Notes under the pieces: model-generated | Told to the model about the DNA's origin: nothing | Seen by the model: the letters and a program-made list of their open reading frames with translations, nothing else | Database searches by the model: none | In this document: positions 9,018 to 18,512 of the stretch, piece after piece | Numbering within the stretch: position 1 is the stretch's first letter | Layout of the letters: every line of letters starts with the position of its first letter | From: Ancylomarina sp963977525 | Lineage (GTDB): Bacteria; Bacteroidota; Bacteroidia; Bacteroidales; Marinifilaceae | Assembly (NCBI GenBank): GCA_963977525.1 | Contig: CAXBPC010000015.1 | Coordinates: forward strand, 1 to 64,000 | DNA length: 64,000 bases | Reading direction: 5' to 3' | Position numbers and translations under genes: made by a program

Positions 9018-9371
9018 ATGGATACGAGCAAAGTTGATTTATTCCTAATGACAAACGCTAAATACTTTGAGAGTTATCAAATATCTACGATCAAGAATAT
9101 GATTCAAGATCTTGATGATGATAAATTCATCGTATTACAAACGTTGAATCTTAAAGATCCAACAGTTGCTCTTATTCTATCTCTACTGAATATCGTCGCA
9201 CCTTTCTCTTTCGATCGCTTTTATATTGGTGATATTGGTTTAGGAATTATCAAGTTGTTAACCTGTGGTGGTCTCTTTATTTGGATTATCGTCGATTGGT
9301 TTATCATTATGGAACGTACCCGTCAGCTTAACTTCGAAAAACTGCAACAAGCATTAATGTATAATGCCTAA
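9018..9371 (+). CDS. TM2-domain membrane protein
   Basis: A 117-residue protein with a hydrophilic N-terminal half (~55 residues) and a TM2 domain: hydrophobic segment 'VALILSLLNIVAPFSFDRFY', the turn 'IGDIGLGIIKLLTCGG', then 'LFIWIIVDWFIIM', with the Asp/Trp residues typical of this domain. TM2 proteins are small inner-membrane proteins without a firm function. The next gene overlaps its end by 8 bp, so the two are translated as a pair. This TM2/DUF2752 pairing is common in Bacteroidota. Confidence 0.88.
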   Translation: MDTSKVDLFLMTNAKYFESYQISTIKNMIQDLDDDKFIVLQTLNLKDPTVALILSLLNIVAPFSFDRFYIGDIGLGIIKLLTCGGLFIWIIVDWFIIMERTRQLNFEKLQQALMYNA

Positions 9372-9777
9372 AAAACGCTTATACCAGTTGGTTAGTTTAC
9401 TTTCAGTTTTAGCCTACAGCTGGCTTATCTACAATTCCTTCTTTCTTAACACAAGCGAAGAAGGAATTACTGTTTGTTGGTTTAAGACCATAAGTGGATT
9501 ACCATGCCCAGCCTGTGGTTCTACGTCAGGAATTGTAGAAATATTCAAAGGTAATTTTCATAAAGCATTTCATTACAACCCTTTTTCTTTCAGCTCACTC
9601 ATCATACTAATTGTATCTTCACTTTGGGTGATCTATGATGTAACTTTCAAGAAAGATGGGTTCTATAAATTCTATCTAACTGCCAATGATAAACTAAAAA
9701 AAAAGAGAATAATCATACCGATTATCCTCCTGTTTCTTATTGTTTGGATTTGGAATATCTACAAAGAGATTAACTAA
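9364..9777 (+). CDS. DUF2752 family membrane protein
   Basis: The 137-residue protein shows the DUF2752 signature 'GLPCPACGSTSGIVEIFKG' followed by 'NFHKAFHYNPFS'. Hydrophobic segments lie at ~8-26, ~75-95 and ~116-133. The paired cysteines of CPxCG could bind metal or form a disulphide; the family function is unknown. The start overlaps the TM2 gene by 8 bp (coupled translation). The gene ends 13 bp before the convergent dehydrogenase gene. Confidence 0.9.
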   Translation: MPKKRLYQLVSLLSVLAYSWLIYNSFFLNTSEEGITVCWFKTISGLPCPACGSTSGIVEIFKGNFHKAFHYNPFSFSSLIILIVSSLWVIYDVTFKKDGFYKFYLTANDKLKKKRIIIPIILLFLIVWIWNIYKEIN

Positions 9778-9789
9778 ACTTATCCAAAA

Positions 9790-10734
9790 CTAGTTCATTA
9801 TATTTCTTGGTTTTCCTTCTAACCAAAGTTTTATGTTATCCATCACAATATCAATTCGCTTATCGAATGACTCATGACTTGCAAATGCGAGATGTGGTAA
9901 CATGATAAGGTTTGGTGCCGTAAGTAGGATATGTTCCTTCTCCAATGGTGGTTCCTTCTCATAAACATCAACTGCTGCACCTGCAATTTCGCCATTTTCA
10001 AGAGCTTTACAAAGTGCCTCGCTATCTACAACTGGACCTCTAGCTGTATTGATAAGAATAGCCGTTTCTTTCATCGCCTTAAATTCCTCTTCACCCATCA
10101 ATCCTTTTGTTTCTGGAGTCAAAGGTGTGTGTAGTGAAATAATATCTGCTTCTTTTAAAAGTGTGGCTTTATCAACAAACTCAATCCCTTCAATCTGTTT
10201 TTCTGTTCGGCTATACGCCAATACTCTACAATTAAAAACTTTTGCAATCTCAGCTACACGAAGGCCAATATCTCCTGCCCCAATAATTCCAATACATTTA
10301 CCATTAAGCTCAGTTCCTAGAAAAGTACTTCGACTGCCTCCAAAGCGCGTAATAGCATCTCCTCCTACAATTTTTCTATATAGAGATAGAATCATACCAA
10401 GAGTTAGTTCAGCAACTGATTCTGTTGAAAATCCAGCAGCATTACTCACCAATATATCTCTTTCATTACAAGCCTTCATGTCGATATGATCAACACCTGT
10501 AAAGGCTACTGAAATCATAGTTAGATTCGGGCAATTTGTGATAAAGTTTGCAGACAGTGGAATATTACTCACAACTATTGCATCAGCACCTTCGGCACGT
10601 TTAATCAATTCAGTTTCATCCTCATTTCGATCAGAAAAAAAGACGATTTCGTGGCCAAGTTTCTCAAAATCCTGTTGTATTTGATTGAATTTGCAAGCAG
10701 TAATTCCAATGGGTTCTAAAATAGAGATCTTCAT
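9790..10734 (-). CDS. D-isomer-specific 2-hydroxyacid dehydrogenase
   Basis: A 314-residue cytosolic NAD(H)-dependent enzyme. The Rossmann glycine motif 'GIIGAGDIGLRVAEIAKVF' lies near residue 148. The catalytic residues are visible: Arg in 'NTARGPVVD', Glu in 'AAVDVYEKEPPL' and His in 'MLPHLAFAS'. The family interconverts 2-oxoacids and D-2-hydroxyacids (glycerate, lactate, phosphoglycerate, formate by a variant). There is no ACT domain, so it is not a full-length SerA of the regulated type. It is monocistronic and convergent with the TM2/DUF2752 pair. The substrate cannot be assigned. Confidence 0.9.
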   Translation of the reverse strand: MKISILEPIGITACKFNQIQQDFEKLGHEIVFFSDRNEDETELIKRAEGADAIVVSNIPLSANFITNCPNLTMISVAFTGVDHIDMKACNERDILVSNAAGFSTESVAELTLGMILSLYRKIVGGDAITRFGGSRSTFLGTELNGKCIGIIGAGDIGLRVAEIAKVFNCRVLAYSRTEKQIEGIEFVDKATLLKEADIISLHTPLTPETKGLMGEEEFKAMKETAILINTARGPVVDSEALCKALENGEIAGAAVDVYEKEPPLEKEHILLTAPNLIMLPHLAFASHESFDKRIDIVMDNIKLWLEGKPRNIMN

Positions 10735-10842
10735 TTGTAATAGATATAGTAATGGTAAAAGTCAGTTAATTGTTATTCATCACATTAAATGTAATTCATC
10801 CTCAATATTTCTTAATTTTAATAAGATCTAAAGCTAAAAAAT

Positions 10843-11706
10843 ATGCCTTCAAAAATAGAAATTATACGGAAACTGATAAACAATTTCTGCAACGAAGTCT
10901 TAAATAGTCAGGAATATGCTCAAATATGCCTCAAAATATTGAATCAACTTGATGCGTATCCTGAAAAACCACTAGCTAATGACCAAGAGAATATTTGGGC
11001 TGCGAGTATTGCACATACAGTTGGTTCTATTAATTTCTTATTCCATTCTACTTCTGAACCCAATATCAGCCTTACAGAGTTTAATCAGTTTTTTAATACA
11101 GATTCAAAAACAATAGAGAGCAAATCATTAAAGATACAAGACCTATTGGAGATAAGTTCTTACAACCCTCAATACCAAATTAAATCTATACAACACAAAA
11201 ATCCTATCGATAGAATTAAAGATGTCATTATTAAGAAATTTGGCGTTTCGGAGACTGATGTAGAAGAGATTTTAAAGCAAGCTGGACATCCTGATTGCCC
11301 TATTATTCCAAAGTCGGATTACAGTGCCATAACAATTATCCCAAAACAAAAATTCTGGGATTGGGTAGCCACACAAACCGATTTGGACAATATTTCTCCT
11401 AATATGAAAAAGGATTTTAATGTCTATTTAGTTCCTGATATCGAATTGGAATCAGATTTGGAACAGGAGCTTCATGAAAAATTTCAAGAAATATTTAAAA
11501 TAGAACTAACAAGGTACATCAATAGCGATACCAAATTTCCTGAAATAAATTTCATAGAATTCTTACAATGGTTCGAGATAAAGAGTTCATCCCACGTTAT
11601 GGACCTTACTGGTGAATTATTGGATGATTTTGATGACGAAGATTTCTTTGACGATGATCTTGGTCCAAAAGATATAAACCTGCCGCCTGATTTCTCTCAA
11701 AACTAG
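10843..11706 (+). CDS. Protein of unknown function with an N-terminal DUF6398-like region
   Basis: A 287-residue soluble protein. The first ~110 residues resemble a DUF6398-type helical domain: 'IIRKLINNFCNEVLNSQEYAQIC' (written as two pieces, IIRKLINNF and CNEVLNSQEYAQIC), 'WAASIAHTVGSINFLF', and then a stretch in which 'FFNTDSKTIESKSLKIQDLL' reads like a small helix-turn-helix. The C-terminus is very acidic (DDFDDEDFFDDDLGP). No membrane segment or signal is present. The role is unknown. It is a single gene with a terminator at 11744. Confidence 0.7.
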   Translation: MPSKIEIIRKLINNFCNEVLNSQEYAQICLKILNQLDAYPEKPLANDQENIWAASIAHTVGSINFLFHSTSEPNISLTEFNQFFNTDSKTIESKSLKIQDLLEISSYNPQYQIKSIQHKNPIDRIKDVIIKKFGVSETDVEEILKQAGHPDCPIIPKSDYSAITIIPKQKFWDWVATQTDLDNISPNMKKDFNVYLVPDIELESDLEQELHEKFQEIFKIELTRYINSDTKFPEINFIEFLQWFEIKSSSHVMDLTGELLDDFDDEDFFDDDLGPKDINLPPDFSQN

Positions 11707-11743
11707 GTTAACCGTCATTTCACCTTAACCTATAGATAAAAAG

Positions 11744-11775
11744 AAAACCTGCATCAAAATTGAAATGCAGGTTTT
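11744..11775. terminator. Bidirectional terminator
   Basis: A perfect 11-bp stem (aaaacctgcat / atgcaggtttt) with a 10-nt loop lies between convergent genes, A-rich on the left and T-rich on the right. Confidence 0.88.
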
Positions 11776-11796
11776 AGATTGATAATAATAATATCT

Positions 11797-12558
11797 TTAT
11801 TTTTTTGTCCTGATATACACATGCTTTATTGTGGCCCTATCCGTCTCACGCTCGTCGATATCAAAATGTTTTTTAAGAGATTTGATTAAGGGGGTTAACT
11901 TTTCAAAACCATAGTTTCGTGGATCAAAATCTGGTCTTTTCTTAATCAAAAGATTTCCTACATCACCTAAAAATGCCCAACCATCCTCATCAGCTATATC
12001 ATCAACACTGGAAGCGACTAGGCTAATAATCTTTTTATCGAGCTTATAGATAGAGGTCTTTTTCACCACTTCCTTCCTAGGCGCTTCATCAACAACTGAA
12101 GGTTCCGCTGGACTCGAACTTTTTAGAATTTCAAGGTAAATGAACTTATCACAAGCAACAATAAAAGGTTTTGGCGTTTTTTGTTCCCCAAAACCAAACA
12201 CTTTCATTCCCGATTCTCTTAATCTAATTGCCAATCTAGTGAAGTCACTATCACTAGATACAATACAGAATCCATCAACTCTTTCTGTATATAAAATATC
12301 CATGGCATCAATAATCATGGCTGAGTCTGTCGCATTTTTTCCCGTAGTATAACCGTATTGCTGAATTGGGGTAATGGCATTCTCAAGAAGAACCGATTTC
12401 CATCCAGCCAAATTAGGCTTTGTCCAATCGCCATAAATTCGTTTAAATGTGGGCACCCCATATTTGGCAATTTCTTCCATCATGCTTTTCACGTTTCGTG
12501 AAGGCACATTATCAGCATCAATTACAACAGCAAGTTTTAAATCTTCATTTGTTTTCAT
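11797..12558 (-). CDS. NYN-domain (LabA/DUF88) ribonuclease-like protein with C-terminal LOTUS/OST-HTH domain
   Basis: A 253-residue protein. Residues ~8-150 form a PIN-like NYN domain with the expected acidic residues: 'VVIDADNVP' (first Asp pair), 'NATDSAMIIDAMDIL' and 'IVSSDSDFTRLA'. After a linker, residues ~170-250 look like an OST-HTH/LOTUS RNA-binding domain ('IISLVASSVDDIADEDGWAF...LGDVGNLLIKKRPDF'). NYN proteins are thought to be metal-dependent RNases acting in RNA turnover; activity here is inferred from the intact acidic motif. It is a single gene convergent with the gene at 10843. Confidence 0.9.
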   Translation of the reverse strand: MKTNEDLKLAVVIDADNVPSRNVKSMMEEIAKYGVPTFKRIYGDWTKPNLAGWKSVLLENAITPIQQYGYTTGKNATDSAMIIDAMDILYTERVDGFCIVSSDSDFTRLAIRLRESGMKVFGFGEQKTPKPFIVACDKFIYLEILKSSSPAEPSVVDEAPRKEVVKKTSIYKLDKKIISLVASSVDDIADEDGWAFLGDVGNLLIKKRPDFDPRNYGFEKLTPLIKSLKKHFDIDERETDRATIKHVYIRTKK

Positions 12559-12653
12559 ATAATCTGTAATAAAGGAGTCATATCGCTTTGAAAATTAAAA
12601 TTTCACACGCGACTAATTCTTAAAGTTAAGTTTAATGGCTTTGATTCCATTAT

Positions 12654-14360
12654 CTAGCCAACATTTTTGAGCATATCTTCTTCTATTTCAAGATAATCAT
12701 GCAAGAAGTAAGGATCTTTTATAAATTTATTCCAATCAGCCTGAAAGATTTCAATCATCTGATCAAGTAGGATTTCATCGAAATTTGCTTCACTCTTCTT
12801 CAGATCCATGCAATATTTCAATAGATTATAGCAAGCTGTAAATTGACCACATGCCACAAGATTTTTAAGTCTTAAAACTTCCCTATCCTTCTCTGTAAAC
12901 CAAAGAGTGGTATCCATTTCACAGGCAATCTTGGCAGCATTATATATCAGTTCAGTCGGCTCATTTATGAGCTCCTCTTTAATGTCCATTTCTTTCTCGT
13001 CGGAATCGCCTTTCTGATACTGATCTTTAGTTAGTTCATAGATCAAGGTAGTAATCCTTCTATTCTTTAAACTATCGTCCTTATAAAGCAAATCATAGTT
13101 CAATCGTCTTATTTGTTTCAAGAATATATCACTAATCATGATCAAAGATGAAGTTCCACGCTCTTCTATCATTCTCTGGATTAAACGAAGCTTTAAGTTT
13201 TGAAACCTTTTCAACTTCCCTTTCATGAATTTCGGAACCATCCCACTCATCCAAGTCCACAATCGCATCGATTTCTCTTCCATTTTACCGATAAAATACT
13301 TAAGAGCAACTGCAAAAAGAGCAAACATAGCCATTGCTCCTCCACCTATAAACAAGCCAACAGATGGCATATTCATAAATCCAGATACCAATAAACCGAA
13401 ACTGATAATAAGTGGTAACCACAACCACCAACTAAGCTTCAATTTTTCTACCAAAAGATTAAATAACTGCTTAGGACTCTTAGACCAACCCATTCTTACC
13501 ATTTCAATTTCTGAAGGCTCCCAAGGATCCATATTATAACTTCCCACATCGCAAACCATGATCAGATCATAAGATTTCCCCTCATTAACTCGTCTAACCT
13601 CAGCATTCATAATACTACCTATTCCCTGATTGTCCACAATGCCACCATCCATAATACCTACTCCATTCTTAAATTCTGGCTGCGACTTTATTGACTTGTA
13701 AACTTCTGAATTGTGATCACTCACATAATCATCGGGCATCAGTAAAGGCTCAAAGCCTATTGGGAAACAAGAAGAAGAAGCAATGGCATCTGCGATCTTC
13801 ATCTCATCAGAAAGTTGACTTAAATAGTGGTTAGTAAGACGGTAATTCCCGAATCGACCTGTTGTTTGAAATCGAAAAGCCAAGCCAAAAGAAAAATCAG
13901 TTGCATTAAAACAGATATCTTCAAGATGTGACTTGTGTTGTTTCAAAAACTTAAAGTCCTCATTGGTAAGCAGTTCATTATACGCCAATGCAAAAGCATT
14001 TATTAGCGACCTTCTTTTGTGTGAGGTCTTCCATAACTCATCAGAATCGAGCTTCTCAAGTGCAATTCCTAATAACTTATCCTCATCGAGAACTTTATAA
14101 AAATCCTTATAAAAACTCTCGAAACGAGCTTCCTTAGCAGCATAATAAGCATAAGTCGCCCCCATTAGTGTTCCTCCACTAACCGTACTCAAGCCTTTAA
14201 CTTGTTCCAATAAAGTCTTGTCTTTGAACTGAACTTGCTTTAAATATGACAAAACGCCTAAACCAAACGAAGAAGCACGATATCCCCCACCACTAAAAGC
14301 AATAGCAATATTTCCAAACAAATCAACTTGGGGATTTAAGCTCTTTTCTTCTTTTTTCAT
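12654..14360 (-). CDS. Patatin-like phospholipase with internal membrane segment
   Basis: A 568-residue protein. The patatin fold is shown by the oxyanion loop 'AFSGGGYRAS' (21-30), the catalytic serine in 'GLSTVSGGTLMG' (Ser61, cPLA2-like 'STVSGG' rather than GxSxG) and the dyad Asp in 'MDGGIVDN' (Asp238). After the catalytic domain, two hydrophobic stretches ('LWLPLIISFGLLVSGF' and 'FIGGGAMAMFALFAVAL', ~307-350) probably form a membrane hairpin, followed by ~210 helical residues of unknown function. It presumably hydrolyses lipid acyl esters at the inner membrane. It has no signal peptide and is monocistronic. The family is sure; the substrate is unknown. Confidence 0.9.
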   Translation of the reverse strand: MKKEEKSLNPQVDLFGNIAIAFSGGGYRASSFGLGVLSYLKQVQFKDKTLLEQVKGLSTVSGGTLMGATYAYYAAKEARFESFYKDFYKVLDEDKLLGIALEKLDSDELWKTSHKRRSLINAFALAYNELLTNEDFKFLKQHKSHLEDICFNATDFSFGLAFRFQTTGRFGNYRLTNHYLSQLSDEMKIADAIASSSCFPIGFEPLLMPDDYVSDHNSEVYKSIKSQPEFKNGVGIMDGGIVDNQGIGSIMNAEVRRVNEGKSYDLIMVCDVGSYNMDPWEPSEIEMVRMGWSKSPKQLFNLLVEKLKLSWWLWLPLIISFGLLVSGFMNMPSVGLFIGGGAMAMFALFAVALKYFIGKMEEKSMRLWTWMSGMVPKFMKGKLKRFQNLKLRLIQRMIEERGTSSLIMISDIFLKQIRRLNYDLLYKDDSLKNRRITTLIYELTKDQYQKGDSDEKEMDIKEELINEPTELIYNAAKIACEMDTTLWFTEKDREVLRLKNLVACGQFTACYNLLKYCMDLKKSEANFDEILLDQMIEIFQADWNKFIKDPYFLHDYLEIEEDMLKNVG

Positions 14361-14528
14361 AGCTACTCTATTAAAGAGAATACGATATAAACTTAGGCTA
14401 CGAGATACATTTTGACTCGTAGAATAAATTTAACAAAAAAAAAGGTGAGATCAATGAATTTAGAGGGAATTCCTTAAAGCAAAAGCTAATAGACATTGAG
14501 TCTTAAAAAAGTAACCTGCGTTTAAATC

Positions 14529-15404
14529 TTACTTCTTCTTATTAATAAGATAAACTCCTAGTAGAATAAAGAGCATACAAGCCAAATGAAGAACTGTAAT
14601 ATTTTCGCCATCTAGTATTCCCCACATAATTGCAAAAATAGGAATAATATATGTTACTGATGATGCATAAACTGCTGATGCGTAACGAATGAGACTATTC
14701 ATCAATACCATAGCTAGTGCTGTTCCTATAATCCCCAAACCTGCCAAAGCAAGTAAGTGAATAGGCCATGAAGGGTTTTCAAGAGCAGGGGCAAAATCAG
14801 TCGTCAATAAATAAATTAGAGCCGCTGGTCCAGTGAAGAAGAAAGCTAATGATGTAATTTGCATCCCTGAAAGGTGAGATAATCTAGCCTTAACTTCATT
14901 AATATTGATGGCATAAAAACAAGTTGCCAAAATAATAAGTAAAGCATATGGATTAACATGACCAATTTCCAAACCATTCCCCGAAGCAATCAAACCTATC
15001 GCACCTAATAATCCCATTACCAATCCTATAACCTGTAATAAGAAGAATTTTGTTCGATGAAATAGCATACCCACAAGAAGTGTGAATACAGGTGTCATTG
15101 AATTCAACATACCAGCTAATGCGCTATCAATTTGTGTTTGAGCTTTTGTAAATAAAAAAGCTGGGATAAAACTGCCGATAAAACCTGCAATCAACAAACT
15201 CTTTACATCCTTCTTTTTTAAATGTTTCAAGTTCTTTATTGAATAAGGCAATAAAACAAGCGATGCTAACAACATTCTAATACCAGCAACCTGTTCGTTA
15301 GTAAAGCTTTTTAAACCGATTTTCATCAGTATAAAAGAAGAACCCCAAACAAAAGCAAGAAGTATAAGAATAGAAAATTGAAACCATGGCTTTTTCCAAA
15401 TCAT
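14529..15404 (-). CDS. EamA/DMT-family transporter
   Basis: Ten hydrophobic segments and two EamA repeats identify a drug/metabolite transporter superfamily permease: 'ILLAFVWGSSFILMKIGLKS' at the start of the first half, and 'AVYASSVTYIIPIFAIMWGI' in the second. I chose the ATG at 15404 (MIWKKPW...), which gives ~291 residues, typical of the family. The frame stays open to 15500, with extra ATGs at 15452 and 15500, but that extension would add a basic, non-conserved tail. The substrate is unknown. It is monocistronic and divergent from the second marC. Confidence 0.88.
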   Translation of the reverse strand: MIWKKPWFQFSILILLAFVWGSSFILMKIGLKSFTNEQVAGIRMLLASLVLLPYSIKNLKHLKKKDVKSLLIAGFIGSFIPAFLFTKAQTQIDSALAGMLNSMTPVFTLLVGMLFHRTKFFLLQVIGLVMGLLGAIGLIASGNGLEIGHVNPYALLIILATCFYAININEVKARLSHLSGMQITSLAFFFTGPAALIYLLTTDFAPALENPSWPIHLLALAGLGIIGTALAMVLMNSLIRYASAVYASSVTYIIPIFAIMWGILDGENITVLHLACMLFILLGVYLINKKK

Positions 15405-15565
15405 AAGGCAGAATTTTTTAAGTCTTGTAAGATAGCTTGATTCTCTACTCATTTGACACATTGGGTAAAATAAAACAGGAAATACACTAAAGGGAATCAA
15501 GGATAACTTACATAAAGTTAATAGGAGAATAACATTAGCTTAATCTTAAAAAGCCGCTTACTATC

Positions 15566-15573
15566 TAGATTTG
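15566..15573 (+). promoter_or_regulatory. Possible -7 promoter element of the second marC
   Basis: TAGATTTG matches TAnnTTTG and lies 12 bp before the chosen ATG. The leader would be very short, and no clear -33 box is visible. Confidence 0.3.
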
Positions 15574-15585
15574 AATAAAAAACAA

Positions 15586-16218
15586 ATGGAATTATTTATT
15601 TTATCATTCGGTGCTTTATTCTCAATCATGAACCCATTGGGCACCGTTCCAATCTTTGTCGGGTTAACGCAAAACAACAATAAAAAAGAACGTGCTGGTA
15701 TTGCATTCTGGACCTCTTTCAACGTATTTATTATCCTTGTTTTTTCTTTTTTCGTAGGAAAGTATTTACTTTCTTTTTTCGGGATAAGTCTAAATTCTCT
15801 AAAGATCGCAGGTGGACTCATTATCGCCTCATCAGGTTTTGCACTTCTAACAGGTAAATTTTCCGAACACAAAGGGATGAAAAAGAGTCGTGTAAAAGAT
15901 GATATTCATACTCGATCGGAGATTTCATTAACCCCATTGGCTATTCCAATGCTTGCAGGGCCAGGAACAATTTCTCTATTAATAGCTTACAATCAAGAGT
16001 ACACGAGTCTGATCGATTGTTTCGCGATTTTGGGATCTGTATTAGCTAGTAGCTTGAGTATTTACCTCATCCTTAAATCATCACATTATATCGTGAAAAT
16101 GCTTGGTGCATCAGGTATAAATGCCCTTTCGAGAATTATCGGATTTATTGTGATTGCAATTGGTATTGAACTGGTTGTAGTAGCCGTTCTCAGTATTTTA
16201 AAATTAGCAGGCTTTTAA
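15586..16218 (+). CDS. MarC family integral membrane protein
   Basis: This is the second MarC-type protein of the window (about 210 residues, six membrane segments). It shows 'IMNPLGTVPIFVGLTQ' near the N-terminus, 'FFGISLNSLKIAGGLI' and 'SLTPLAIPMLAGPGTIS' in the second half. The frame opens at a TTG at 15571, but the ATG at 15586 starts exactly at the conserved hydrophobic helix and is preferred. It resembles the protein at 4621-5256 in motif order but differs clearly in sequence, so it is an old paralogue. The 3' end overlaps the convergent radical SAM gene by 4 bp. Confidence 0.9.
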   Translation: MELFILSFGALFSIMNPLGTVPIFVGLTQNNNKKERAGIAFWTSFNVFIILVFSFFVGKYLLSFFGISLNSLKIAGGLIIASSGFALLTGKFSEHKGMKKSRVKDDIHTRSEISLTPLAIPMLAGPGTISLLIAYNQEYTSLIDCFAILGSVLASSLSIYLILKSSHYIVKMLGASGINALSRIIGFIVIAIGIELVVVAVLSILKLAGF

Positions 16219-18404
16219 ACCATCAATAAACCATTCTCCCTAAGGGTCAGAATTGGTTTAGAGTACCAGAATAATTCAAAGTTTTCAAATTGCTCCTCAA
16301 AGTTTTCTTTAAGTGAAGCAAATGTAAAAACCATTTCTTCATTTATCGAAAGTCGGTCGAGAATATCTAAAAACCATTCCCCATGCTCTCTTTCCATGCT
16401 TACATCGACAATACCTGTTTTATTGTGAAAACTCATCTCAAAAATCTCTTGGGTTCTACCTTTTTTCTTTTTGGTATATGACGAAACTAAAGGAAGTCCT
16501 CCCAACCAAATGACCTTTGCAGAAGGCTTGCTCATAAATGCTTCTTCGGCTTGCAAACAGTTTTGAATAAAGCCTCGTTTGACTGTTGTACGCGGTATCT
16601 TAAAGTCGAACCATTCCTGTAAAGGCATATCAAAACCAATATCGTTCATATAGTTGTAAAGCGATTTCTTCAATCCAAAACTAAACTTATCATGTTTGAT
16701 TCCTGTCTTGTCCTTAAACTGTACATCGTTATTGGCGAAGGTAATTTTATCGTAAAGAGGTTTCAATCCATAGCCTTCTGGATCTAGCCCAATTGGACTG
16801 TGAGCTGTTAGGGCAAACTGATGCCAAAAGCCAGATTGAATGATGCCAGCTTCAAACAATTGTCGAACCATCTCAAGGCTATCAACCGTTTCTTGAACAG
16901 TCTCAGTAGGGAAACCATACATCAGGTAAGAATGAACCATGATTCCTGATTCAGTAAGATTATTAGTAACACGAGCCACCTGCTCAACGGTTGTTCCCTT
17001 ATTAATTAGAGCTAACATTCGATCGGAAGCTACTTCTAAGCCACCAGAAACTGCAATACACCCTGATGCCTTTAATAAAGCACACATATCCTTCGTGAAG
17101 CCTTTTTCGAAACGAATATTCGTCCACCAAGTTAGGCTAAGCTTTCGCTTGATAATTTCAATAGCTAAGGCTTTCATCAAAGCGGGTGGTGCAGCCTCAT
17201 CAACAAAATGAAAACCAGTCTCCCCTGTTTGAGCAATCAGCTCTTCCATTCGATTAACCAAAGTCACCGCCGTAAGTGGATCAAAAGTCTTGATATAGTC
17301 TAAAGAGCCATCGCAAAAGGTACATTTCCCCCAATAGCAACCGTGTGCCATGGTGAGTTTATTCCAACGGCCATCACTCCAAAGGCTATGCATTGGGTTT
17401 GTTATCTCGATAACGGAAATATATTGATCTAGTAATAAGTCAGAATAATCCGGTGTTCCCAAATCTTCCTGCTTATGATCTTTCAGGCTTGATTGGTTCT
17501 GATATAAAACCTCTCCTTCCTTACAAAAGTAAGTTCGCTTTAAGTCTATATTGTTCGAAGTATTAGAAATATGTTGCCATAGTAGGTCTAAAGGTAATTC
17601 TCCATCATCCAAGGTGATGAAATCGACAAAATCAAAAACACGAGCATCAGCCAAACTACGAAGTTCCGTATTGGGAAAACCGCCACCCATCACAATTTTA
17701 ATCGCAGGGTAATTTGCCTTTACAAACTGAGCACATCGAAAAGCAGAATATAAATTCCCTGGGAATGGGACCGATAAACAGAACAACTTTGGTTGCACTT
17801 CTTTTAGTCTCTCATCGAGAATCTGCAAGCTGATCTCATCAATATAAGTGAGCTCTTCTTGAAGTTTTGCATACATCTCATCGAAACTCGAAGCCGATCG
17901 ACCCAAACGTTCTGCATACCGACTAAAACCGAAGTTCTCATCGATACATTCGATTATAAAATCTGAAATATCCTCTAAATAAAGCGTTGCAATATGCTTA
18001 GCCTTATCCTGAAATCCCATCATTCCAAAAGCTGTTTCCATATCGTTCACTTGATCGAAGCGGGAAGCTTGAGGAAGGTAATCGTCAGTGCAAATTTGAC
18101 GAGCTAAACTTTGATTCTTACCTTGAACAAAAGCAATGACTGAATCAACAGTTCTTAGATAATCTGCCTTTAAGGCATAAATACGTTGAGAATTCTCTGA
18201 GCTAATACTATCCTGTTCAAGCGCAAAGTGAAATATATTCTCTAAACTTTCTTTATTGAAAAGTGCCAATATAACTTCTATACCCAAATCCATCTGATAA
18301 GATGATATTTCTTTGGTATTAAAGAAACCTTTCAGATAAGCAGTTGCTGGATAAGGTGTATTCAGTTGTGTAAAGGGTGGAGTAACAAGAAAAATATCTT
18401 TCAC
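16215..18404 (-). CDS. B12-binding-type radical SAM protein, substrate unknown
   Basis: A 729-residue cytosolic protein. The N-terminal ~290 residues look like a cobalamin-binding Rossmann region of class B radical SAM enzymes ('IFLVTPPFTQLN', 'LFCLSVPFPGNLYSAFRCAQ', 'IKIVMGGGFPNTEL'). The radical SAM core follows, with cluster motif 'AHGCYWGKCTFCDGS' near residue 355, which reads CX4CX2C rather than the usual CX3CX2C. Then come 'GFHFVDEAAPP', 'VSGGLEVASDRML' and 'SYLMYGFPTET'. The last ~200 residues are a family-specific tail. The canonical His ligand of cobalamin (DxHxxG) is not seen. There is no RiPP precursor or methylation target next to it, so the reaction is unknown. Confidence 0.85.
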   Translation of the reverse strand: MKDIFLVTPPFTQLNTPYPATAYLKGFFNTKEISSYQMDLGIEVILALFNKESLENIFHFALEQDSISSENSQRIYALKADYLRTVDSVIAFVQGKNQSLARQICTDDYLPQASRFDQVNDMETAFGMMGFQDKAKHIATLYLEDISDFIIECIDENFGFSRYAERLGRSASSFDEMYAKLQEELTYIDEISLQILDERLKEVQPKLFCLSVPFPGNLYSAFRCAQFVKANYPAIKIVMGGGFPNTELRSLADARVFDFVDFITLDDGELPLDLLWQHISNTSNNIDLKRTYFCKEGEVLYQNQSSLKDHKQEDLGTPDYSDLLLDQYISVIEITNPMHSLWSDGRWNKLTMAHGCYWGKCTFCDGSLDYIKTFDPLTAVTLVNRMEELIAQTGETGFHFVDEAAPPALMKALAIEIIKRKLSLTWWTNIRFEKGFTKDMCALLKASGCIAVSGGLEVASDRMLALINKGTTVEQVARVTNNLTESGIMVHSYLMYGFPTETVQETVDSLEMVRQLFEAGIIQSGFWHQFALTAHSPIGLDPEGYGLKPLYDKITFANNDVQFKDKTGIKHDKFSFGLKKSLYNYMNDIGFDMPLQEWFDFKIPRTTVKRGFIQNCLQAEEAFMSKPSAKVIWLGGLPLVSSYTKKKKGRTQEIFEMSFHNKTGIVDVSMEREHGEWFLDILDRLSINEEMVFTFASLKENFEEQFENFELFWYSKPILTLRENGLLMV

Positions 18405-18512
18405 GATAGAAATGTTTTAATCAAACGACTTTAGCTATCGACAAAATTACAATGATCTAGATAAAGACTCTTGTTTTTCAACTATTTATTCTCGTTCAAC
18501 TAAAAATAAAGT

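Noticed and set aside
15500..15500. Upstream start for the EamA transporter
   Set aside because: The extra 32 residues are basic and not family-like; the internal ATG at 15404 fits the usual length.
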